This document shows positions 26,752 to 35,759 of a stretch of DNA of 64,000 bases, in pieces. The stretch comes from Maridesulfovibrio bastinii DSM 16055 (GTDB taxonomy: Bacteria; Desulfobacterota; Desulfovibrionia; Desulfovibrionales; Desulfovibrionaceae), in NCBI RefSeq assembly GCF_000429985.1, contig NZ_AUCX01000013.1:62001-126000 (forward strand), written 5' to 3'. The translations under genes were made by a program, and so were the position numbers. The notes beneath the pieces are model-generated. The model did not search any database and was not told where the DNA came from. It saw nothing but the letters and a program-made list of their open reading frames with translations. How positions within the stretch are numbered: the first letter of the stretch is position 1; each line of letters begins with the position of its first letter.

Positions 26752-27546
26752 ATGAAATTCAACTTCCGTGCACGGGTTATCGCTATCACCGTGCTTTGTT
26801 TTACGGTTCTTTGTTCTGGCTGTGAATACGGTTCCAAGATCTGGCAGTCTGCTCAGGATTCCGTGGACCCGAATCCTGAAATAACATTAAGTCATGAAGG
26901 ACTGCAAAATCCGAATGATAATAAGCTTGCCCTGCTGTTTACTCCGGTAGACGAGCAGTTGCTAAAGCTATCTTCGTTTTTGTCTATTGTTGACACTCAT
27001 CCTGATCAGGAATGGTTCAAATTACTTTTTATGAGGTATCCATGGATCAGCGGAGTCATGACTCTTAATTCTGAAGCAATGGTTTTAATGAAACTTCCTG
27101 AAGACGGTATTAAACCTTTTAAGGCCGGCCCACTCATTGAATACGAGGGAGACTGGTCAGAAGTTCGTTTAAAATCATTTATTAATTATACTAAATTCGG
27201 TCCTGAACTTTATATGGCAACTCCTTTCTTTAAGGATGCCGAATTCAAGGGACTGGTAGTTGTTCATTTTGATCCACGTGTTCTTTTAAATTTTTGTCCT
27301 CGCCCGCAGGATTTGATCATATTTCATCCCGATGGAGGTGGAATATGGACCGGAATGAAAAATCTCGATCGCAAATCATTGTTAAAAATCAAATGGGAAA
27401 ACCTTCTTGATGAACATGTGCGAGGTATTATTAAAATTGGTAATGATGATTTTGTCTGGTTTTCACGGTATATAGGTGAAACTCAGATTGTTTATCTTAC
27501 CAAAGCTGTTTCGAAAGAAGATGATGATGAATTCTGGTTTTTTTAA
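26752..27546 (+). CDS. Lipoprotein with Cache/PDC-like domain, function unknown
   Basis: 264 aa from ATG at 26752. A TTG at 26737 would add five residues. The signal peptide ends in lipobox LCSGC (Cys near residue 25), so it is an envelope lipoprotein. The mature part reads like a single Cache/PDC sensor fold (YPWISGVMTLNSEAMVLMKLP, YMATPFFKDAEFKGLVVVHF, DLIIFHPDGGGIWTG), but without a signalling domain. The ending is acidic then aromatic (EDDDEFWFF). The domain call is by eye and tentative. It follows the TPR gene by 92 bp. Confidence 0.72.
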   Translation: MKFNFRARVIAITVLCFTVLCSGCEYGSKIWQSAQDSVDPNPEITLSHEGLQNPNDNKLALLFTPVDEQLLKLSSFLSIVDTHPDQEWFKLLFMRYPWISGVMTLNSEAMVLMKLPEDGIKPFKAGPLIEYEGDWSEVRLKSFINYTKFGPELYMATPFFKDAEFKGLVVVHFDPRVLLNFCPRPQDLIIFHPDGGGIWTGMKNLDRKSLLKIKWENLLDEHVRGIIKIGNDDFVWFSRYIGETQIVYLTKAVSKEDDDEFWFF

Positions 27547-27629
27547 TCGGTCTTTTATTGATATCAATTAATTTTAAATTATGCCTTCAATGATTAGTCT
27601 GGGATCTTATTTAGACTGAAGGAGGATTA

Positions 27630-28646
27630 ATGACCCAGCAGATAACAGTCACCGAGCACCTGCTTCTACATCAGACACAGATACCCGGTGCGACCGGACG
27701 TTTTACTCACTTATTCAACGAGCTTGTCCTGTCCGCCAAAATTATTTCGCGTGAAGTTAACAAGGCCGGGCTGGTTGATGTCCTGGGTTTTACGGGAGAG
27801 ATAAACGTTCAAGGTGAGGAAGTTAAAAAGCTGGATGAATACGCGAACCGTATTCTCATCCACCGTATGGCCAGATCAGGGGTTCTTTGCGCAATGGCCT
27901 CTGAAGAGAACGCTGATATAATAGATATCCCTCATGGCCTCCCTCAGGGTGGTTATATCATTATCTTTGATCCTCTGGATGGATCTTCCAATATTGATGT
28001 TAACGTTAACATCGGGACTATTTTTTCTATTCACAGGCGCCTGAGCAAGGAAGGGACTCCCGTTCAATCATCTGATGTTCTTCAGGCTGGAACAGAGCAG
28101 GTTGCAGCAGGTTATATCCTTTATGGCTCCTCAACTATGCTTGTTTTTACAACAGGTGATGGTGTTCATGGATTCACATTGGACCCCGGCGTTGGAGAAT
28201 TCCTGCTGTCACATCCTAACCTCAAAATTCCTGAAAGCGGTAAAATATACTCTATCAACGAGGGATATTGGCCTTATTGGAATGAGGCTACCCGCAAAGT
28301 AGTTAAGTATTTTAAATCTGAAGACAATATTAACGGAAAACCATACAGCCTTCGTTATATTGGTTCTCTTGTTGCTGACTTTCATAGAAATCTTATCTAT
28401 GGCGGGGTTTTTATGTATCCTGCTGATCATCGCGACCCTAAAAAGCCTAGAGGGAAACTGCGCCTGATGTGTGAAGCTTCTCCCATGGCAATGCTTGTGG
28501 AGCAGGCCGGAGGCATGGCCACTGACGGAACTAAAAGAATTTTAGATATTGTTCCTGATGATCTGCATCAGAGGGTTCCTCTTTTTATAGGTTCCAAACG
28601 TGAAGTCGAAATTATTCGTGAAATATACGAGAGTTGTGAAGAATAA
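27630..28646 (+). CDS. fbp: Fructose-1,6-bisphosphatase, class I
   Basis: 338 aa. Metal and substrate motifs are in place: ASEEN near 90, [20 protein letters not shown] (about 112-131), the [12 protein letters not shown] sugar-phosphate site and [21 protein letters not shown]. It removes the 1-phosphate of fructose-1,6-bisphosphate in gluconeogenesis, needed when growing on lactate, pyruvate or glycerol. A strong GGAGG precedes the ATG. The stop shares a base with the tsaD start (TAATG), so the two are coupled. Confidence 0.96.
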   Translation: MTQQITVTEHLLLHQTQIPGATGRFTHLFNELVLSAKIISREVNKAGLVDVLGFTGEINVQGEEVKKLDEYANRILIHRMARSGVLCAMASEENADIIDIPHGLPQGGYIIIFDPLDGSSNIDVNVNIGTIFSIHRRLSKEGTPVQSSDVLQAGTEQVAAGYILYGSSTMLVFTTGDGVHGFTLDPGVGEFLLSHPNLKIPESGKIYSINEGYWPYWNEATRKVVKYFKSEDNINGKPYSLRYIGSLVADFHRNLIYGGVFMYPADHRDPKKPRGKLRLMCEASPMAMLVEQAGGMATDGTKRILDIVPDDLHQRVPLFIGSKREVEIIREIYESCEE

Positions 28647-29710
28647 TGCTGTGTCTTGGTATAGAGACTTCATGTGATGAAACTGGAGTAGCTCTCGTTC
28701 GTGACGGCAGGCTTATCGGTGAAAAATTAGCAACTCAGATTGATGTGCATGCTCTTTTCGGTGGAGTAGTTCCTGAAATTGCTTCACGGGAGCATTTAAA
28801 AGTTCTTCCTGCTCTTTTTCGTGCACTAATTGAAGAGTGTTCCATTGAGTTCAGTGAAATTGACAGAATTGCGGTAGCTAGAGGCCCCGGTTTACTAGGG
28901 AGCCTGCTTGTCGGTGTTAATTTTGCAAAAGCTCTCTCATTAGCTTCAAATGTAAAAGTTCTGGGTGTTAACCATTTATGGGCGCACCTGCTTTCACCGG
29001 GGCTTGAGCAGAACCTTGAATTTCCTTCATTGGGTCTTCTTGTCTCTGGTGGGCATACGCATATTTATAGGATTAACTCTCCTGAATCGTTTGAACTCCT
29101 AGGTCGGACCTTGGATGATGCTGCCGGTGAAGCTTTTGACAAGACTGCAAAATTATTAAATTTTCCTTACCCCGGTGGTCGGCTTGTGGATGAGTTTGGT
29201 GCCAAGGAAAAACCTGATAAAAGAATGTTTCCTGTACCATACATCCATAATGAAAATCTAGATTTCAGCTTCAGTGGACTTAAAACCTGTGTAGCTAATT
29301 ATGTGAATCAGAATCCTGAATTAAAAATTGAAGGTATGGTTCTCCCTGAAAATGAAGAGTCTGATTTATCATCAAAAAGAAATATTATGCTCTCTTCATT
29401 CAATTACACAGTTGGAGAAACTTTGAAGGTCAAGGTTGGAAGGGCTCTGGAAAAAAATTCAGGAATAAAATCTCTTATTGTTGCCGGAGGAGTCGCTGCA
29501 AACTCTGTCGTGCGGAAAGTCATGGCTGACTGCGCCTCAAGGTTTTCTGTACCACTTATTTTACCTCCGCTTAGATTGTGCACTGATAATGCGGCCATGA
29601 TTGCTTATGCCGGGTATTGCCTGGGCAAACGTGGCTATTATCATGATCTTTCTTTTGAGGCCATTCCGCGCGGACGAGTAGTTCCGACTGACTGGTTGTC
29701 AGAATGTTAG
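28646..29710 (+). CDS. tsaD: tRNA N6-adenosine threonylcarbamoyltransferase
   Basis: 354 aa. It starts LGIETSCDETGVAL and has the metal-binding H-x3-H (VNHLWAHLLSP), the nucleotide-binding SGGHTHIY, EAFDKTAKLL and PYPGG motifs, and a C-terminal CTDNAAMIAYAG. With TsaB/E/C it makes the t6A modification at position 37 of ANN-decoding tRNAs. A segment of about 30 residues in the middle (NQNPELKIEGMVLPENEESD) is longer than in many homologues. It overlaps fbp by one base. Confidence 0.96.
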   Translation: MLCLGIETSCDETGVALVRDGRLIGEKLATQIDVHALFGGVVPEIASREHLKVLPALFRALIEECSIEFSEIDRIAVARGPGLLGSLLVGVNFAKALSLASNVKVLGVNHLWAHLLSPGLEQNLEFPSLGLLVSGGHTHIYRINSPESFELLGRTLDDAAGEAFDKTAKLLNFPYPGGRLVDEFGAKEKPDKRMFPVPYIHNENLDFSFSGLKTCVANYVNQNPELKIEGMVLPENEESDLSSKRNIMLSSFNYTVGETLKVKVGRALEKNSGIKSLIVAGGVAANSVVRKVMADCASRFSVPLILPPLRLCTDNAAMIAYAGYCLGKRGYYHDLSFEAIPRGRVVPTDWLSEC

Positions 29711-29911
29711 ACTTGGTCTTTACCTATGGCCTTATAGAAGGTATTCTGGAAGGTGTTTTTCGTATGTGGATACGTCTTGACAGTTTTATTAACGCTATTT
29801 ATTTTTTATAAGCTGGCCCAAGCGGACATCGATTAAAATGTGTGTTGAATTGTGCCGGACTTGCCCTTTTGGGGTTGAACCACTTAACATAGTGAAAAGA
29901 AGGAGATAATC

Positions 29912-30232
29912 ATGGCTCTTCAGGTTACAGACGACAATTTTAAAGAAGAAGTATTGGATTGTGACACCCCCGTTCTGGTTGATTTCTGGGCTCCTTGGTG
30001 CGGACCCTGTCGTGCAATGGGACCTGTCATTGATGAACTCTCTGAAGAGTTCGCCGGAAAGGTTAAAATTTGCAAAATGAATGTTGATGATAATCCTTCA
30101 TCTCCAGGCAAGTATGGTATTCGTGCGATTCCTACCCTCATTCTTTTCAAGAATGGTGAAGTCGCAGATCAGACCACTGGAGCCGTTTCAAAAAGTAGTA
30201 TCAAGGAAATGATTAACAGCAAGGCTCTGTAA
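29912..30232 (+). CDS. trxA: Thioredoxin
   Basis: 106 aa with the WCGPC active site (C30, C33), the preceding VLVDFWAP strand and the cis-Pro loop IRAIPTLILFKNGE. It is a cytoplasmic disulfide reductant. AAGGAG lies 7 bases before the ATG. It is followed after 3 bp by trxB, so donor and reductase are one operon. A candidate promoter with TTGACA at 29777-29782 lies in the 201-bp gap after tsaD. Confidence 0.97.
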   Translation: MALQVTDDNFKEEVLDCDTPVLVDFWAPWCGPCRAMGPVIDELSEEFAGKVKICKMNVDDNPSSPGKYGIRAIPTLILFKNGEVADQTTGAVSKSSIKEMINSKAL

Positions 30233-30235
30233 AAA

Positions 30236-31159
30236 ATGAAGTCTTATGACGCGATTGTAATTGGGGGCGGCCCGGCTGGTATGGCCGCCGCCCTCTACCT
30301 TGTCAGGTCCGGTGTTAAAACTGTTCTAGTTGAAAAGTTATCACCCGGCGGACAGATGTTGATGACAGAAGAGCTTGAAAATTATCCCGGATTCCCGCGT
30401 GGAATAAAGGGATATGAGCTTTGTGATCGTATGGATGAGCATCTGCGTGAATATGATCTTGATCGTATTCTGGATGAAGTAAAAGAAATAAAAGTTGAGG
30501 AAGGTAAACATTCCTTGCTGGTTGGTGATGAGTGGATTACCGGAAGAGCTGTTATTTTTGCCAGTGGCGTTACTTTCAGGAAACTGCATGTTCATAACGA
30601 GGACAAACTTCTGGGCCGTGGAGTTTCATACTGTGCTATCTGCGATGGTAACTTTTTTAGAGATAAAGTAATTGCAGTTGTCGGTGGCGGAAACTCTGCT
30701 CTCGAAGAAGCTCTGTATCTTTCCAGACTCGTTAAGAAAATTTATCTTATCCATCGCAGGGAAGAATTCCGGGGACTTAAATGCTATCAGGATAAATGTT
30801 ATAAAGATCCTAAAATAGAAATGGTTTTAAATAGCGTTGTTACCAGAGTTCTTGGCGATGATGATGTTAGCGGAGTTGAAGTTCAGAATGTTAAAACAGA
30901 AGAGTATTCTGAAATTGATCTGGATGGAGTGTTCATCTTTGTAGGTTTTGATCCGGTTAATAATTTCTTTCCGCCTGAATTGGAACTGGACGAGTGGGGC
31001 TTTATCAAGACCGATCAGGAAATGGCCACTAATATACCCGGAATATATGCGGCCGGAGATATAAGGTCCAAAAAATGTCGTCAGGTAGTAACTGCCGTTG
31101 GCGACGGCGCAACCGCCGCAACAGCTGCTTTTGCTTATCTGGAACATAATAATGGTTAA
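30236..31159 (+). CDS. trxB: Thioredoxin reductase
   Basis: 307 aa flavoprotein. FAD site GGGPAGMAAAL (residues 10-20), redox pair C133/C136 in CAICDG, NADPH site VVGGGNSALEEAL and HRREEFRG, and FAD site GIYAAGDIR at the C-terminus. The active site is CAIC rather than the common CATC, a mild change seen in other anaerobes. It reduces TrxA (3 bp upstream) with NADPH or another donor. It overlaps bamD by 8 nt. Confidence 0.96.
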   Translation: MKSYDAIVIGGGPAGMAAALYLVRSGVKTVLVEKLSPGGQMLMTEELENYPGFPRGIKGYELCDRMDEHLREYDLDRILDEVKEIKVEEGKHSLLVGDEWITGRAVIFASGVTFRKLHVHNEDKLLGRGVSYCAICDGNFFRDKVIAVVGGGNSALEEALYLSRLVKKIYLIHRREEFRGLKCYQDKCYKDPKIEMVLNSVVTRVLGDDDVSGVEVQNVKTEEYSEIDLDGVFIFVGFDPVNNFFPPELELDEWGFIKTDQEMATNIPGIYAAGDIRSKKCRQVVTAVGDGATAATAAFAYLEHNNG

Positions 31160-31883
31160 GAGTTTATTTCAACTTTTTTTTATTTCAGTACTTTTATTTA
31201 ATTTAAGTGCCTGTGGCGTTATCGATTATTTTTTCCTGCCGAAACCGGAAGATACAGCACAAGAGCTGTATGAAGCTGGTGTAGATTCCATGGCTGTGAA
31301 GGAATATTCAGATGCTGCTGATTATTTTGCAAAATTAAAAGATCGTTATCCTTTCAGCTCTTATACCGTTAAGGCCGAATTGAGTCTCGGGGATGCGTAT
31401 TTTCTGGGAAAAAGATATGTAGACGCCTCTGAGGCGTATAAAGAATTTTCTGCTTTGCATCCATCCAATAAAGAAATTCCTTATGTTCTTTACCAGATCG
31501 GTTTGAGTCATTTCAATCTTTTTAAGTCTATTGATCGTCCTCAAAATCATATTTCAGAGGCTTTAGAATATTTTTATAGAGTTGAAGAGGCTTATCCTGA
31601 TAGTAAATATGCAACCGCTGCAAAAAAATATATAGTTAAATGCCGTAACAAGCTTGCTGATCATGAACTTTATATTGCTGACTTTTTCTGGCGATCAGAA
31701 AAATATGGATCAGCATGGAAAAGATATGCTTATGTAGTACGCAATTTCAAGGATCTTCCAAAAGTCCAGAAATATGCTATGAAGCAGGCTGAGATGTCTT
31801 ACTATGAATACCAGAAAACGCTTTCGCAAAAAGAACGAGAACGTTTGCAGGGCAGTTGGAAAGAGCTTCTCAACTGGCTATAA
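31152..31883 (+). CDS. bamD: Outer membrane assembly lipoprotein BamD
   Basis: 243 aa from ATG at 31152, giving a proper lipoprotein signal (LLFNLSAC, lipid Cys at about 20). A frame start at 31098 lies inside trxB and has no signal. Five TPR-like repeats follow (AQELYEAGVDSMAVKEYSDAADYF, YTVKAELSLGDAYFLGKRY, and so on). It is an essential partner of BamA in outer membrane beta-barrel insertion. It overlaps the trxB end by 8 nt and has its own strong terminator. Confidence 0.93.
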   Translation: MVKSLFQLFFISVLLFNLSACGVIDYFFLPKPEDTAQELYEAGVDSMAVKEYSDAADYFAKLKDRYPFSSYTVKAELSLGDAYFLGKRYVDASEAYKEFSALHPSNKEIPYVLYQIGLSHFNLFKSIDRPQNHISEALEYFYRVEEAYPDSKYATAAKKYIVKCRNKLADHELYIADFFWRSEKYGSAWKRYAYVVRNFKDLPKVQKYAMKQAEMSYYEYQKTLSQKERERLQGSWKELLNWL

Positions 31884-31904
31884 TTAAACAGTACCATTAC
31901 TTTC

Positions 31905-31933
31905 AGGCGGCTTTTCAGTCGCCTTTTTTTTAC
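31905..31933 (+). terminator. Terminator after bamD
   Basis: AGGCGGCT (31905-31912) pairs with AGTCGCCT (31917-31924) with one G-U, tetraloop TTTC, then eight T. The run ends only a few bases before the next gene's nominal ATG (31936). Confidence 0.9.
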
Positions 31934-31935
31934 AA

Positions 31936-32733
31936 ATGAAACAAAAAATATTTTCTTTCCCAGAATGGATAAATGATTGTCAGGTCTCGGATAACTTATT
32001 CGGTGATGCTTATGAAAATACTCCGGCACGTTTCAGAGCTTGGATGAAAACTGAAATCGCCAGATTATGGAATATTTATGAGGCAGAATCACCAAGTAAT
32101 GTCTCATCCAGAAAATCGTGGAACAGCGGTTTTTCTGTAGAACAAACTGAAATTCCTGACGATGTTGTCATACTTGCTTTTGATAGCAAAACGGTCTCTC
32201 CTGTGAGGGTATTAGCTGCTTTGGTTCCGGCACTGGTTTCGGGAGTTAAAAATATTATAGCTGCCCATATTGGTGATGGGGAAATTTCTTCATCAGTGCT
32301 GGCAGCTTTTGAGCTTTCAGGACAGGAAAGAGTTGTTTCCGTATCTGTTGATTATTTTCAAAATTTGATTGAAGCATGCTGTAGTGATAATTTTTCTACT
32401 GTTGTCTTGGATTTGTGCGGGGCGGGGCCTGTAAAAATTGATGCTAAATCAAATATCAAATACTGGCGTAATCCTGAAATTGCTAAAATAGCTTTATGCT
32501 CTGAAATAACAGAAGAAATTTATGAATTGATTTCTTTTATTCATCCTGATCTTGATATAATTGAAACCTCTCCAGCTAACTTGGAAGGGTTTTATGTGGC
32601 GATTGTTCAAGATGAAGTTTTGCCCGGGGATAAGCCTAAACTTATTTTGAAATCCGGTCATGAAGGATGTTGGGTCTGGCATAGCCTTAACAATTCTATT
32701 TTTAAAAGTATTTCTTTTACATTTTCTGACTGA
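31936..32733 (+). CDS. Conserved-looking protein, possible ALDH/histidinol-dehydrogenase-like fold
   Basis: 265 aa, no signal peptide. The segment SPVRVLAALVPALVSGVKN, then IIAAHIGDGEISSSVLAAFELSG, resembles the cofactor-domain helix-strand pattern of histidinol dehydrogenase and acyl-CoA reductase/ALDH proteins. No catalytic Cys or Glu motif of those enzymes can be placed, so activity is doubtful. Start is uncertain: the nominal ATG lies directly behind the bamD terminator with no ribosome site, and no better in-frame start was found before residue 36. It is 28 bp upstream of the EF-G gene. The fold suggestion is inference. Confidence 0.6.
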   Translation: MKQKIFSFPEWINDCQVSDNLFGDAYENTPARFRAWMKTEIARLWNIYEAESPSNVSSRKSWNSGFSVEQTEIPDDVVILAFDSKTVSPVRVLAALVPALVSGVKNIIAAHIGDGEISSSVLAAFELSGQERVVSVSVDYFQNLIEACCSDNFSTVVLDLCGAGPVKIDAKSNIKYWRNPEIAKIALCSEITEEIYELISFIHPDLDIIETSPANLEGFYVAIVQDEVLPGDKPKLILKSGHEGCWVWHSLNNSIFKSISFTFSD

Positions 32734-32761
32734 TAATTTTCAATAATCAGGAAGGATTACA

Positions 32762-34813
32762 ATGAGTGCGAAAGCGGATTTTTCAGCTAAAAAGCTTGTT
32801 TTGTTACGTAATATCGGAGTAATTGCGCATATCGATGCGGGTAAAACAACCGTCACCGAAAGAATGCTTTACTATTCAGGTAAAATTCATCGAATGGGAG
32901 AAGTTCATGAAGGTACAGCCACTATGGATTTTATGCCTGAAGAACAGGAACGCGGAATTACTATTTCTTCAGCAGTCACTAGCTGTTTCTGGAACGATAA
33001 TACTATAAATATAATCGATACTCCCGGACATGTTGATTTCACTATTGAAGTACAAAGGTCTTTAAGAGTTTTGGATGGGGCTGTTGGAGTTTTTTGCGCA
33101 GTGGGCGGAGTTGAACCACAGTCTGAAACCGTGTGGAGACAAAGCAGCAGTTATCATGTACCCAAAATAGCATTTATTAATAAAATGGACCGCCTTGGGG
33201 CTGACTTTGAATCTGTTTTAAATTCCATGAGAGAAAGGCTGGGCGCCAATGTTATTCCCATACAGATCCCTGATGGCGAAGGTGAAGATTTTTGTGGTGT
33301 ATTCGATGTTATAAAAATGAAGAAAATCATTTTTGATGCTGATTCGCAGGGTGAGCATTATGAATACTTTGATTTGAGTTCTGAAGAAATGGAAAGGGTT
33401 GTCATCTGGCGTGAGCAGATGCTTGAAGGCCTTGCTGAAGTTGATGACGACTTTATGGAGGCTTATCTTGCTGATAGTGAAGTTTCTGAAGAGAAAATCC
33501 ACATGGCTGTAAGGAAGGCAACATTAAATCTTTCAATTGTCCCGGTTCTGGCCGGATCAGCTTTAAAAAATATTGGTGTGCAGCCTTTAATGGACGCCGT
33601 ATGTAGATATTTGCCAAGCCCGGTTGATGTTCGTCCTGTTGAAGGTATTTCTCCTGATACAGGAAAGAAAGTTTTAATTGAGTCAAAATTGTCTGCTCCT
33701 TTTACAGCTCTTGTTTTTAAAATTTCAATGGATACAGGGCGCAAAGTAGTCCTGATGCGTATTTATTCAGGAAAAATTTCAGCTGGTGATTCGGTCCTCA
33801 ATGTCACGAGTGGAGAAAATGAGCGTGCCGCAAGACTTTTTCGATTACATGCTGGTAGACGAGAGAAACTGGATGAGGCTGGAGCAGGGGATATTGTTGC
33901 AGTCGCTGGAATGAAAAATGCCAGAACAGGAGACACGCTTGCTGATAAGTCTCATCCTGTTATCCTTGAGCAGATAAGTCTTTATAAGCCTGTATTGTCT
34001 ATGGCAATTGAGCCTCGTAATACAGAAGAAGGAGAGAAGCTTGAAGAGATTTTGGAAAAATATCTTCAGGAAGATCCTACTTTGGAGCTTGTTAAAGATG
34101 AGGAAACTGAACAAATCGTTCTATCCGGTATGGGTGAACTTCATCTGGATGTAATACTTGAAAGATTAAAAAGAGAGTATTCTTTGGAGCCGCGTGCGGG
34201 GCACCCGCAGGTTGTATATCAGGAAGTTCCGGGACGTTCTGCCAGTGCTTCTGAAGAATTTTGTAAGATTTTAGGCGAAGATACTAATTATGGTTATGTT
34301 GAATTGAGTATAGAACCTCTTGAACGTGGAAAAGGCCAGGACATAGTTTTTGAAGTTGATCTTGGAGAATGGCCTGAAGAGTGGATTGACGCTGTTTATG
34401 ATGGTATCAAAGACGGCCTCGGTGCCGGTCCTCTTAAAGGCTATCCTGTTCAAGATATACGTGTTCGAGTCTTAAATCTGCAGCGTAAAGAATCTGAATC
34501 AAGTATAGCCGGTTATCACCTTGCAGCAGGAAGGGCATTGCGTAAATCTTTTGCCGGGGCTGAAATGAAGCTGATGGAACCTATTATGGAAGTAGATGTA
34601 TCTGTCCCTTCAGATTTTGTTGGGGATGTAATCGGCCTGCTCGGAGCGAAAGGAGCTAAGATTGAAAATATGCTTGACCATGGTCAATCTAAAGTTGTTC
34701 AAGCCCTTGCACCATTACGCAGTATGTTTGGCTTTCTGACTGAACTTAGATCGTCCACACAGGGTAGGGCCTCATTTGTAATGCAATTTTTACGATTTGA
34801 CGTCTTAGAGTAA
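32762..34813 (+). CDS. Elongation factor G, second (stand-alone) type
   Basis: 683 aa. GTPase motifs G1 [10 protein letters not shown]2/switch QERGITI, G3 DTPGHVD and G4 NKMD are intact. Domains II-V follow, with [15 protein letters not shown] in domain III and the domain IV/V ending. It lies outside any rpsL-rpsG-tuf operon and is shorter in some loops than canonical EF-G (about 690-700 aa). It is therefore probably the paralogue (EF-G2 class) used in ribosome recycling or special conditions, though this window cannot show whether a main fusA exists elsewhere. Good ribosome site AGGAAGG. Confidence 0.88.
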   Translation: MSAKADFSAKKLVLLRNIGVIAHIDAGKTTVTERMLYYSGKIHRMGEVHEGTATMDFMPEEQERGITISSAVTSCFWNDNTINIIDTPGHVDFTIEVQRSLRVLDGAVGVFCAVGGVEPQSETVWRQSSSYHVPKIAFINKMDRLGADFESVLNSMRERLGANVIPIQIPDGEGEDFCGVFDVIKMKKIIFDADSQGEHYEYFDLSSEEMERVVIWREQMLEGLAEVDDDFMEAYLADSEVSEEKIHMAVRKATLNLSIVPVLAGSALKNIGVQPLMDAVCRYLPSPVDVRPVEGISPDTGKKVLIESKLSAPFTALVFKISMDTGRKVVLMRIYSGKISAGDSVLNVTSGENERAARLFRLHAGRREKLDEAGAGDIVAVAGMKNARTGDTLADKSHPVILEQISLYKPVLSMAIEPRNTEEGEKLEEILEKYLQEDPTLELVKDEETEQIVLSGMGELHLDVILERLKREYSLEPRAGHPQVVYQEVPGRSASASEEFCKILGEDTNYGYVELSIEPLERGKGQDIVFEVDLGEWPEEWIDAVYDGIKDGLGAGPLKGYPVQDIRVRVLNLQRKESESSIAGYHLAAGRALRKSFAGAEMKLMEPIMEVDVSVPSDFVGDVIGLLGAKGAKIENMLDHGQSKVVQALAPLRSMFGFLTELRSSTQGRASFVMQFLRFDVLE

Positions 34814-34921
34814 CTTCAATTAAACATTCCCTGTGTTAAAAACTATTATATAGGGTTTTTTGTTTCTTTATAGATAATTTGTTCAAATTTTATCCATAGT
34901 TATGTATCTGTTAAGGTAAAA

Positions 34922-35425
34922 ATGTCTAAAACCAAAATTAAAAATCAAAGTCTTAAAAGACTTATCAGATTTTATTATTTGAAGGTAATGAGGATTAATG
35001 CCACTCCTCACAAAATAGCTTTGGGTGCTGCATGCGGAGTTTTTGGCGGTTGTTTTCCGTTTATTCCGGGCCTTCCTCTACAAACAGTTATAGCTGTTAT
35101 CTGTGCCTTTATTACGCGGAGCAGTAAAATAGCTGCTATAATAGCTACATGGATTTCAAATCCTCTGAATTGGCTATTCTTTTATTTTATTCAATATAAA
35201 ATTGGTACATTTTTGTTGCCTATCACGGTTGATTTTAATCCTGATCAATGGAAAGTGTCTGATTTTATGGCTATAGGCTGGAAAGGTGTTACCATACTTA
35301 TTTTTGGTGGTTTTATCCTTGGTATTCCGCTTGGAATTATTTCATATTTTGCGGCAAAGTTTTTTATCCAGAGGTATAGAAAGCGCAAGGCCTTAAGGAC
35401 TCTTGCCAGAAGAAATAAGCTTTAA
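34922..35425 (+). CDS. DUF2062 membrane protein
   Basis: 167 aa with three to four membrane spans (about 40-60, 66-88, 90-112, 120-145). The DUF2062 pattern is clear: ATPHKIALGAACGVFGGCFP, then LPLQTVIAVICAFITRSSK and WISNPLNWLFFYF. Members are small inner membrane proteins, often near lipid or cell-envelope genes; function unknown. It is monocistronic, ending at a strong terminator. Confidence 0.85.
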   Translation: MSKTKIKNQSLKRLIRFYYLKVMRINATPHKIALGAACGVFGGCFPFIPGLPLQTVIAVICAFITRSSKIAAIIATWISNPLNWLFFYFIQYKIGTFLLPITVDFNPDQWKVSDFMAIGWKGVTILIFGGFILGIPLGIISYFAAKFFIQRYRKRKALRTLARRNKL

Positions 35426-35448
35426 TATATTAAAGAGATATGAATATG

Positions 35449-35486
35449 AAGCCGATACCTTATTAATAAGGTGTCGGCTTTTTTAT
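35449..35486 (+). terminator. Terminator after the DUF2062 gene
   Basis: Arms 35449-35462 / 35467-35480 (AAGCCGATACCTTA with one G-T), TTAA loop, then TTTTTT. The following stretch 35487-35759 has no convincing gene; an open frame at 35403-35597 crosses this hairpin and was rejected. Confidence 0.9.
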
Positions 35487-35759
35487 AAGTCATACTCTGT
35501 GTGGCAAAATAACTTACTGACCGTATATTCTGAATGCTTAATTGCCATATTTTTTTTAAAAGGCTATATTAAAAAAGGTATCAGCTTGGTTTGCTGAAAT
35601 TTGGCTGTAAAACATGACAGAAGTATAAAATTTTTACTAATTCATATCATAATAAAGCTTTTTGTGACTTTATGTTGAGTTACTGTTTTGTTAAGTTGAA
35701 AAAGAGATTGAGTTTTTATGGAATAATTCGGGAATTGTTGTAGATTTTAGGAGTGCTAA

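Noticed and set aside
35403-35597. Open frame of 64 codons after the DUF2062 gene
   Set aside because: It runs through a strong terminator hairpin and has AT-rich random composition.
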